Source: Zanthoxylum bungeanum (taxonomy: Eukaryota > Streptophyta > Magnoliopsida > Sapindales > Rutaceae). From it: 64,000 nt of DNA. The notes beneath the pieces are model-generated. The model was not told where the DNA came from. It made no database searches and saw only the letters and a program-made list of their open reading frames with translations. Shown one piece after another: positions 55,670 through 64,000 of the stretch. The DNA lies in NCBI GenBank assembly GCA_019454045.1, contig SKCR01032777.1:186001-250000 (forward strand), given 5' to 3'. The translations under genes were made by a program, and so were the position numbers. Each line of letters starts with the position of its first letter. Position 1 is the stretch's first letter.

Positions 55670-57912
55670 TGTAACATCCCGCCTAAGCAAGATGCTACCG
55701 GCAGGAGACAGGTTAATCCCGTCTCCAAAAGCCTCTGATTCTAGAAAAATTTCGGCATGATATATTTGTAACATCATGCAACCTGGCCTATAGCCAGCAT
55801 CCATTTACAACATGAAAATAAAATCTCAGCCTCAGGCCGGTATCTCAACATTAATGCAATCTAAGGGCCCAACTAAAACATGATGTAGACATAATAAAAT
55901 CAGGGCTCCGTGCCCAAAAATACGTATGTACAAAATTTTTTCTAAAATAAACTCGAACTCAGCACGTTACAACATATACAAACTAAAACATAAGCTACTA
56001 CTCTTTATTTCCCCCAAGACCCGGTGACTGGCTGACTGCAACGCTGCTATTCGGCTCCTCAAGCTCTGGTGTCTGTGGTTGACCGATCAGGTCACCAACC
56101 TGCAAAACTAACAAACTGTGGTGGTGTGAGTCGTAATGACTCAGTAACTATGCTCATACCTTGAGCATCATACACAAGCAAGGTTTGAATTCCAATTTAC
56201 ATATTATTCCTGGGATTTCTAAGTGATTCACACATTCTCTAAATTACCAACTGTTCATACCGTCTGTTTCCTAGCCGGTTGGCAAACATTCCATTTCTTA
56301 TATTCCTCTTATGTGAACATCCGCACACATCTCTTTCTATTTTCTTGTGTCATGCTGCCTAGCTTGTTCATTTGAAATCATTGCATACATACATATATCA
56401 ATCTTAACATATCATCGTATCATTCGTACTATCATATATATAACTCATATCGTCTTCACATTAATTATATATCAATTATTTGAAGTCATATGTACAAGTC
56501 ACTTATATATATATAACTTTCACTTCGCATACAAAATTGTTTTAGTTCATAACACACGTCAAGCATACTCAATTTTGTTCCTTTAATCATTTCCTTTGTT
56601 TTTAACCATATAAGCTACAACATGTAGTTCCTCTCTAACTTGAATAATTCAATAACCAACAATCATCCACATTTATCCTTACTTATAACTTTTACCTCTA
56701 TCTAGCATACTTATCACTTTCATGATGTCACATATATAACATTCACGGCATATCATATAGCAGTGTTCGCATACATATACATATCATCTTCTTATCTTTC
56801 TTTTACTTCGCTACTTCAAGCTCAAGTGAATTATCAAAGTTATCTTCTTACCATTCTATTTAACACATCATCGATTTATCATATACAATCCATATTAATT
56901 ATATATACAGCAAATATGCATCTCATCATCATGTGTATGCACTAGTGCTGGTTCGTGCAAGCAATGCTAGTACAGAACCCATTACCTATTTTAGAACAGG
57001 TATGGAATGGATTCCATCCGAACGGATCCTATCCAACACCTCTACCATGCAACATACAATCGTCAATCATATATACACACATAAGTAACAATATCATTGT
57101 GCACAAACATCATATGCATGAATCATACAAACATTAAAAAGCTTTAATTCATATTGACATCTCATAACTTCACTTTGCTTGGAAAGTTTCTTTCTTTTTA
57201 GAAAACTCACAATTCTTTATAATACATTCCATTTAGAAAACATTCTTTAAAAAAAATCCTTTTCGGAAAACTCATGTTTGAAACTCCCTTTCGTTTTTTG
57301 TTCTAGAAAACTCTTTTACTAAAAATCTGCTTTCTGAAAACTCATTTCTGAAAATCATTCTTTTTCTTGTACTTCTCTCTATAACCGTCTTTCTAAGTTC
57401 TTTTCTAAAACTCTTTTCTGAAAACTAAAATCTGAAATCCTTTTTCTGAAAATCGAATCTCCGCCCGTAGGCGCATCTCCGCCCGAAGGCGCATCTCCGC
57501 CCAGGAATATACCATCTGAGCGCTGAGGATCTAGGGGCGTCCCCTCAGTCCTCCACATGTGCACATGTATCTAAATCCGTCAATTCCAATTAGTGTACAA
57601 CTGGGATGGGTCAAATCTCAAATCCCGAATCCATATGAAATCCTTCAATTCCATAATTGTTTATAAAATCTCACTGGGATGGGTTTAGTATTTAAACCCC
57701 AATCCCGATAAAATCCATTAAAACTTCTGTTTTGAAAACATTTAAAACTGTTAAATACTTTAAATTTTAAAATCAGTTTCAACAGCAATTCAGAAAAGAT
57801 TACCCAATATGCATGTTCAATGCATTATGCTTTCATTCATTCAATACATGCTTTCATACTTACTTATACTATATATGCTACTGCTATCACATATGCACAT
57901 GTATATATGCCA
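55670..57912 (-). mobile_element. gypsy-type LTR sequence F2
   Basis: It starts TGTAACATCCCGCC, a terminus common in plant gypsy (Tekay-like) LTRs, and shares TACCGGCAGG, GCCTCTGATTCT and the CTGAAAACT-rich stretch (about 57240-57440) with F1 at 24372. Three CATCTCCGCCCGAAGGCG-like units lie at about 57458-57500. The far end is cut by the Ale LTR at 57913. Orientation is inferred; no coding sequence is seen. Confidence 0.55.
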
Positions 57913-58062
57913 TGTAGTTGTGGTGTTTTGTATTTAATATGGTAGTTAATATGGTAGTTGTGTATTTAATATGGTAGTTGTATAATGCCTATATAAATGC
58001 CTCTCATTGTAAGTTCTAAATCAAGCAAATGTTTATAGACATTTTCTTCACAAATTCTCACA
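57913..58062 (+). repeat. 5' LTR of the Ale-like element
   Basis: 150 bp, TGTAGTTGTGGTG to ATTCTCACA. Contains repeated TATTTAATATGGTAGTT and a TATA box CTATATAAATGCC (about 57990). Confidence 0.8.
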
Positions 58063-58079
58063 TGGTATCAGTAGGTTGA
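58063..58079 (+). other. primer-binding site of the Ale-like element
   Basis: TGGTATCAGTAGGTTGA directly after the LTR. Confidence 0.85.
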
Positions 58080-58198
58080 TCTTAGGGTCTACTTTTCTTT
58101 TTTCGGTAATACCACTGCCACTGCCATCACCGACGTTATTGTTCCGGTGCGCGTCCGACGACACCTCCGGCATCCTCCATCTCCTTGTCAGCCGCTGG

Positions 58199-58268
58199 TC
58201 TCACTTCCGTCGTCGGTTTCCTTCTTTGGCGTGTCTCACTTCCGTCGTCGGTTTCCTTCTTTGGCGTG
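58199..58268 (+). repeat. 35-bp perfect tandem duplication in the Ale leader
   Basis: Two adjacent copies of a unit starting TCTCACTTCCGTCGTCGG and ending TTTGGCGTG lie in the leader between PBS and gag. Confidence 0.85.
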
Positions 58269-58426
58269 TCTATCTCACTTTTTTTTTCCTCAACATACCC
58301 TCAGAACCCTAATTTTACCCACCACCACTTCCGCACTTTTTTTTTCAAAAACAACCACCACCACTACCCTCAGAGGTCACCGATCTACCTTCGCCGATCT
58401 ACTCAGTTTTTTCCGCGTTATTATTT

Positions 58427-59345
58427 ATGGATCGCCCGTCAGAAGACGACACTCACCCCCGAGCTCCGATTTTGCCTAAATCAGGTTCCTTCGTCCCAAC
58501 TCTTTCTGGTTCTCCTGTTATTACAACTGATAAGTTACTTGGTTCTATAAATTATGTTTGTTGGTCGGCTTCAGTTGAATTATGGTTTATGGGGCAAGGG
58601 TGTGAAGATCATTTAACCTCCAGTGAGGATTCTGTACCTGAGGCCGAGCGCCGATCTTGGAGGAAGCTTGATGCTCAATTATGTAATCTCTTATGGCAGT
58701 CTATTGATTCTAAACTTCTTGTCATGTTTCGACCCTATAAAACTTGCCACAAGTTATGGAGTAAGGCTACTGCTTCGTATACTAATGATATACAGAGATT
58801 TTATAATGTTGTGTCCAATATATTTCACTTAAATCAGCGTGATCTGGATATGTCTGAGTATATTGGTCGGATTGAATCATTGCGAGAGGAGTTCAATTCT
58901 ATCTTGCCAATTACCACTACAATTGCTGAACAAGAACGCCAGCGAGAACAGTTCTTTATGGTGTTAACTTTGATTGGGCTCCGATCTGAGCTTCAACCCG
59001 TTCGTGATCAGATTTTGGCCAGTACTACTATCCCCTCTCTGGAAAATATTTTTGCTCGACTTCTCCGAGTCTCCTCCACTTCCGTCATTGACTCTGAGTC
59101 CCACTCCGCAGAGCCTTCTATCTTTGCAGCACATAGCAGTTCCACGGGCAATCGTTGATCCCATATTCATCGAGGAGTGCATCCCAAATGTAGTTACTGT
59201 CAAAAGGATGGTCACACCCGAGAGCGTTGCTATCAGCTTCATGGCAAACCCCATCGTCCCTCTACTGCCAAGGTTGCTCAAGTTGACAGCATTGCCTCTC
59301 CTATTTCTTCTGAGCACCCATCTCAACAGGTTACCTTATCTGGCC
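58427..59345 (+). pseudogene. gag: copia gag of the Ale-like element, one stop
   Basis: Gag opens MDRPSEDDTHPRAPILPKSG and carries LLGSINYVCWSASVELWFMG, DAQLCNLLWQSIDSKLL and VVSNIFHLNQRDLDMSEYIG, and the C-terminal segment FFMVLTLIGLRSEL. TGA at 59156 (GNR then stop, one C-to-T change from CGA) is followed in the same frame by HPKCSYCQKDGHTRERCYQL, whose CX2CX4HX4C knuckle is complete. Otherwise undamaged. The start is the first in-frame ATG after the leader. Gag would package element RNA in the cytoplasm. Confidence 0.9.
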
Positions 59346-60409
59346 CGGATTATGCTGCTTTCCTTCAGTATCAGGCCTCTCAGCAACCATCCTCTGCTTC
59401 TGTTGCCCACACTGGTAATTTTGTGGCCTTCCTCACTCAGTCCTCTCCTTTCGGCCCCTGGGTTATTGATTCTGGAGCCTCCGATCATATTTCTGGTAAT
59501 CCACACCTTTTCTCATCTTTAACCGGTTCAGATTCTCTCCCTATGGTTACCCTTGCTAATGGCTCTAAAACCGTTGCTAAGGGTATCGGGCGAGCTTCTC
59601 CTATTCCTTCCTTACCATTGACCTCTGTTCTTTATGTACCTGGTTGTCCTTTTAATCTTATTTCCGTTAGTAAACTTACTCATGATCTTAAATGCTCTGT
59701 CACTTTTCTTAATAATTCTATTGTCGTGCAGGACCAGAGTACGAGACGGATGATTGGTACAGGACGTGAGTCACAAGGCCTCTATCACCTTTCAAAGTCA
59801 CTACCTTCCGTTGCTTGCACTTCTTCTGATTCTGCCCAAGTCATTCATATTCGGTTGGGTCACCCCAGTCTGTCCAAGCTCCAGAAGCTAGCTCCGCATC
59901 TTTCTGCTTTATCTTCCTTTAATTGTGAGTCGTGTCAACTTGGTAAACAAACTCTCACTAAGTTTCCCAAGCGTATCAATAATCGGGCTGCGTCCCTATT
60001 TGACTTAGTTCATTCTGATGTTTGGGGTCCCTGTCGTGTCAACTCTGTTTTGGGATTTCGCTATTTTGTTACATTTATTGATGACCATTCTCGAAACACT
60101 TGGCTCTTCTTACTTAAAGATCGTTCTGAGTTATTTTCGACCTTTAAAGCCTTTTGCACTTATTTTTCTACCCCGTTCAAAAACTTCATGTCCTCCCTCG
60201 GTATTCTTCATGAGTCCTCTTGTGCTCACACCCCAACAAAATGGTGTCGCTGAACGTAAAAACAGACATCTCATTGACACTGCCCGTACCCTTCTACTCT
60301 ACAATCATCTGCCCTTTCGTTTCTGGGGGGATGTTGTTCTCACAGCTTGCTATTTAATTAATCGTATGCCTTCCTCTGTTTTACAAAATTAACTTCCCAC
60401 TCCATTCTA
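59346..60409 (+). pseudogene. pol: copia protease and integrase of the Ale-like element, core deleted
   Basis: In frame with gag: protease WVIDSGASDHISGNPHLFSS and VPGCPFNLISVSKLTHDLK, then integrase zinc-binding part IRLGHPSLSKLQK and CESCQLGKQT. The core follows with LVHSDVWGPCRVN and YFVTFIDDHSRNTWLFLL. The second-Asp (DNG) region is missing: STPFKNFMSSLGILHESSC jumps straight to AHTP. A frameshift near 60230 leads to QQNGVAERKNRHLIDTART (Glu region) and FRFWGDVVLTACYLINRMP, then a stop near 60392. The lost Asp makes this integrase catalytically dead. Confidence 0.88.
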
Positions 60410-62432
60410 TTTCCCACTCAACCTCTCCATCATTTACCCCTTCGCATATTCGGTTGTGTTTGCTTTGTCCATAACCTGACACCAGGCCGGGATAAATTGG
60501 GTGCTAAGTCCATCAAATGTATCTTCTTGGGTTATTCTCGACTTCAAAAAGGGTATCGTTGTTATTCTCCCATTATTGACCGTTACATCATTTCTGCTGA
60601 CGTTACCTTCTTTGAGTCATCCCCATTTTTCTCTCTAGATACACCGCCCATTACACTCCATCCAGAGGTTCTTCCTGTTCTATTCTATAGTCCTCCATCA
60701 GAGGTTGTCCCATTACCTCGTCCTCTTCAGGTCTACCAACGTCGTCCTCGCCCCCCACCTCTCCAGGCTGACTCACACCCTGCTCCAGCTCCTACCTCTA
60801 CTGTGGATCTGTCTGCCCTACATGGTCCTATTGCCACTAGCAAAGGTATTCGTTCCACTCGCAATCCTCATCCTATATACACATTTATGAGTTATCATTG
60901 TTTATCTGCTCCATATTATGCTTTTGTTTCCACCTTGTCTTCTGTTTCTATTCCTAAAAAGCTCAGTGAGGCATTATCCCACCTCGGGTGGAAGCAGGCA
61001 ATGATTGATGAAATGGACGCCCTACACTCTAGTGGCACATGGGATTTGGTTCCATTACCATCAGGCAAATCTGTAGTTGGCTGTCGGTGGGTTTATACAG
61101 TGAAGGTTGGTCCTGATGGGAACATTGATCGTCTTAAGGCTCGTCTGGTTGCCAAGGGCTATACACAGATATTTGGTCTGGACTATGGTGACACTTTTTC
61201 TCCTGTGGCCAAAATTGCCTCTGTCCGATTGTTTCTCTCCATTGTGGCTATGCGTCATTGGCCCATTTATCAGTTAGACATCAAGAATGCCTTTCTCCAT
61301 GGTGATCTTCATGAGGAAGTTTATATGGAGCAACCACCTGGTTTTGTTGCTCAGGGGGAGTATGGTTTGGTATGTCGGCTTCGCCGTTCTCTTTATGGTT
61401 TAAAACAGTCTCCTCGTGCTTGGTTTGGGAGGTTCAGTGCTGTAATTACAGATTTTGGTATGACTCATAGTGAAGCTGATCACTCTGTTTTCTACCGCCA
61501 TTCCAATGGCAAATGTATCTACTTAGTAGTTTATGTGGATGATATCGTCATCACTGGAAGTGATCAAGAGGGTATTCGGGAGCTAAAAACACACCTATTT
61601 CATTTTCAGACTAAGGATTTGGGACGACTCAAGTACTTTCTTGGCATAGAGGTGACACAATCTAACTCTGGGGTAGCTATTTCCCAGAGGAAGTATGCAT
61701 TGGATATTCTTCAGGAGACTGGTATGTTAGATTGCAGACCAGTGGACACACCTATGGATCCCAATATTAAACTCCTACCAAAACAGGGGGAGCCGTTGGA
61801 GAATCTCGAAGAGTATAGGAAGCTAATCGGAGAACCACTGGATGATCCTGGACAATACAGGAGATTAGTTGGGAAGCTAAACTACCTTACCATCACACGA
61901 CTAGATATTTCTTTTGCTGTAAGTGTGGTTAGTCAGTTTCTACAAACCCCTTGCCAAAGTCATTGGGATGCTGTTATACGCATTCTTAGATATGTTAAAA
62001 GAGCACCAGGTCAAGGTCTACTATATGAAGACAAGGGACATACTCAGGTTATTGGTTATTCTGATGCAGATTGGGCGGGTTCTCCGTCCGATAGACGCTC
62101 TACTACAGGTTATTGTGTTTTGATTGGAGGTAATCTCATATCCTGGAATAGTAAGAAGCAAGTTGTTGTTGCCAGGTCTAGTGCAGAGGCAGAATATAGA
62201 GCTATGGCCTTAGCAACATGTGAGCTGATATGGTTGAAACAGTTACTGCAAGAATTAAAGTTTGGAGGAGGAGCACAAATGAAACTAATCTGTGACAACC
62301 AGGCAGCATTACATATCGCCTCCAATCCTGTGTTTCACGAGAGGACCAAACATATAGAAGTGGATTGTCACTTTATCAGAGAGAAAATTTTGTCAGGATA
62401 TATTGCTACTAGGTTTGTCAACTCAGACGGTC
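60410..62432 (+). pseudogene. pol: copia reverse transcriptase and RNase H of the Ale-like element
   Basis: A long open frame (ATG at 60497, homology from about 60465). After an integrase tail (KCIFLGYSRLQKGYRCYSP) it gives RT: AMIDEMDALHSSGTWDLVPL, GCRWVYTVKVGPDG, KARLVAKGYTQIFGLDY, IYQLDIKNAFLHGDL and the intact catalytic motif YLVVYVDDIVITGSD (about 61540). A 14-residue duplication (GEPLENLEEYRKLI, GEPLDDPGQYRRLV) lies at 61787-61870. RNase H has GYSDADWAGSPSDRRSTTGY, SSAEAEYRAMALATCELIWL, CDNQAALHIASN and HIEVDCHFIREKI. Homology stops after RFVNS; the last ~25 codons to 62515 are LTR sequence of H2. Truncated rather than intact. Confidence 0.9.
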
Positions 62433-64000
62433 AATATCTATATCTCTGGGATAATCCGGATACCTGTGATGGAGGGATTATGTATGTAGTGACCTCAACC
62501 TATTTGATTGAGTGAGTTTATCCGTGGCCGTCATAATTTACGGATGGGTGAATTATGGACACGAAATTGGATTTCGTGACGGATATGCCTGAATCTAAAG
62601 AGTCTCACTAATGAAATATATTCATAGAGCACTAGGATAACTGTTATGAATAATACTGATTATTTATAACTCGTTTAACGGTTAAACGAAAAATACACAT
62701 AATCGGGACATGTCGGTCATTTCCAAATTAATCTGTATTTGTATTTAATAACTGATTTTATTAAATACACATTAATAAAATATCAAATTGTGATATTTGA
62801 CATAAATTATTAATATATGTATTTGAGATATTTAATGTAATATAATACATATATTTGAGATATTTTATATTTATTATTTAATTGTTAAATAATTAATTAA
62901 TTAATATTACAAGTATCTTTATAATGATTTTTTGCTTTATTAAAGTTGGATATGACATGATGCCATTGGAACACATTTTGATTGCTTTATTAAAGTTAAA
63001 GTGTTAACTTTAATTAAACAAAATGTGTGCCAATTAATTTTGAATAAAATTAATATAATAGATATTTATTTTGTTGTCAAAATAATCGGCAATTAGCTAA
63101 ATCAAAAGGTGTTTTGGTTTTTCAAATTCCAGTGAGTATATACACGCCCAAAATAGAGCAAAAATAGATTTAGACACGTGAGTTTCAAAACAAAAATTGC
63201 AAAGAAGAGTGGAGAGCATTTGAAGGAAAATCAAAGAGAAAAGTTTAAGGATTTTTGGAAATTTTGTAAGTAATTCTCGATTTCTTTCAAGATAGAAATT
63301 GTTTCTATTTATCTTATCTTCAATTGTGTTGCTAAGATTAATGTCTCTACTCTTTAGTTTGTAATTAAATTTATTGGAAGCTTGTTGGATGTGATTTGCA
63401 TGTGTAATTAATTTATAAGTTTATTAGTGTAATTAAGCTTAATAGATTAATTAAAATTAAAGTTGTCATTCTAGAGTTGCTTAGCCATTCATAAATGACC
63501 TATAATTGTGCTTGATTTGTTTCATGATGGTGAGACTTGATTGGTGTGGTAATTGATGGATTAAAGTGTTGAATTTTATCAATTTAGTGTAAATTAAACA
63601 ATTGGAGTAATTTGTGAAACTAGGGTTCTTAATCTAATCCAATTTTTGGGATTATCTTATATGTAGTATATTTTGATGTATATTTGGTGTGTATCAAATT
63701 TGGGATTGAATGGATTTGATCTTGACATGTTTTGAACATTTGGGTCCAAACCATAATTAATGAAAATTTGGGGACCCTCTCGGCAATTTGGAGAAATTGA
63801 GGGTTTGAGTTGCAAATTCTGTTTTCATGTTTTGAACATGTTAAGAATCATTTTAGAAATGATTTGGAATCATCCAAAATTGTATTTGACAATTTTAGGA
63901 CTAAAATGTAAAATTTGCAAAGTATAGGGGCAATTCAGCAATTAATGTTAAATCCGATTTTTCAGATAAAAATTCAATTGTTATTGATTGAGTAATTAGA
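62433..64000 (+). mobile_element. LTR fragment H2 (copia-type), cut by window end
   Basis: It starts in mid-LTR with ATATCTCTGGGATAATCC-like sequence and lacks an LTR start. It matches the reverse complement of about 1-680 (H1) and, more weakly, element A (5590 on) and the solo LTR (26020 on). Features include GACGGATATGCCTGAA, AT-rich U3 sequence, and later AAGGATTTTTGGAAATTTTG. It runs off the window. Confidence 0.75.

Larger units (their letters stand above)
57913..62432 (+). mobile_element. Ale/Retrofit-like Ty1/copia element, 3' end missing
   Basis: A 150-bp 5' LTR, TGGTATCAG PBS, gag, protease, integrase, RT and RNase H. The short LTR, VYWS/NYVCWSASVELW-type gag and CX2CX4HX4C knuckle fit the Ale (Retrofit/Hopscotch) lineage. 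The last ~50 codons of RNase H, the polypurine tract and the 3' LTR are lost at the junction with H2 near 62432. It has one stop in gag, frameshifts in integrase and a long open RT-RNase H frame. Confidence 0.9.

Noticed and set aside
58076..58550. Three overlapping short ORFs with Ser/Leu/Phe-rich products
   Set aside because: They lie in the leader and in alternative frames of the Ale-like gag. No family resemblance; the tandem 35-bp unit explains their similarity.
1..64000. H1 (1-1492) and H2 (62433-64000) as the two LTRs of one giant element spanning the window
   Set aside because: They are in opposite orientations and H2 is joined to an Ale-like pol without an LTR start, so they belong to two different insertions.
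1..64000. tRNA, rRNA or snRNA genes
   Set aside because: I looked for cloverleaf-type and rRNA sequence and found only tRNA-complementary primer-binding sites of retroelements.

Overview
This is a gene-poor window of plant nuclear DNA, most likely from a eudicot. It is AT-rich and full of nested LTR retrotransposons. Spliced genes with GT..AG introns are visible, and the one recognisable host gene is a B-class floral MADS-box gene of the TM6 (paleoAP3) type, a lineage missing from Brassicaceae. I see no bacterial or organellar features, no tRNA or rRNA genes and no CRISPR. About 85-90% of the window can be assigned to transposable elements.

Layout, left to right. 1-1492: minus-strand LTR fragment (H1). 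1493-5405: minus-strand Ty1/copia remnant G (LTR 3448-5405, leader, gag). 5406-12768: plus-strand copia element A, with a partial 5' LTR, broken gag-pol and a partial 3' LTR. 12973-14688: a decayed RPA70 (RPA1) exon. 14966-23459: a TM6-like MADS-box gene of seven exons. Its 62-bp exon 3 is split by a complete minus-strand Tork/Tnt1-like copia element B (15612-21074, target-site duplication GGAAA), and intron 4 carries a TIR DNA transposon (21969-22815). 24092-24371: copia RNase H fragment, interrupted by gypsy-type LTR sequence F1, which is itself interrupted by a solo LTR (25248-27779, duplication GTCTG).

27876-52224 is a nest of Athila-type Ty3/gypsy elements. The LTR of outer element C1 is split (27876-29479 and 51356-51697) by inner element C2 (29480-51355, duplication AGAGG). 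C2's gag-pol is in turn split by minus-strand copia element D (33233-42893). C2 is the most unusual object here. Downstream of its integrase, where Athila elements may carry an env-like gene, it has two extra reading frames: an uncharacterised Cys-rich ORF (46600-47082) and an intronless LONELY GUY (LOG) cytokinin-activating enzyme gene (47346-47996). The LOG frame holds four in-frame stops but no frameshift. After C1 come copia E (LTR 52225-53061, leader, gag fragment), gypsy-type LTR sequence F2 (55670-57912), an Ale/Retrofit-like copia element (57913-62432) and an LTR fragment (H2, 62433-64000) of the same family as H1.

How it fits together: no element here looks able to act on its own, since every pol has stops or frameshifts. 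Target-site duplications give a clear relative order of insertion: C1 before C2 before D, F1 before the solo LTR, and the MADS gene before B. The points most worth following are the LOG-carrying Athila element, the recently interrupted TM6-like gene with a diverged DNA-binding domain, and non-coding blocks shared by otherwise different copia families (an LTR palindrome block, and a leader motif that resembles an internal polypurine tract).
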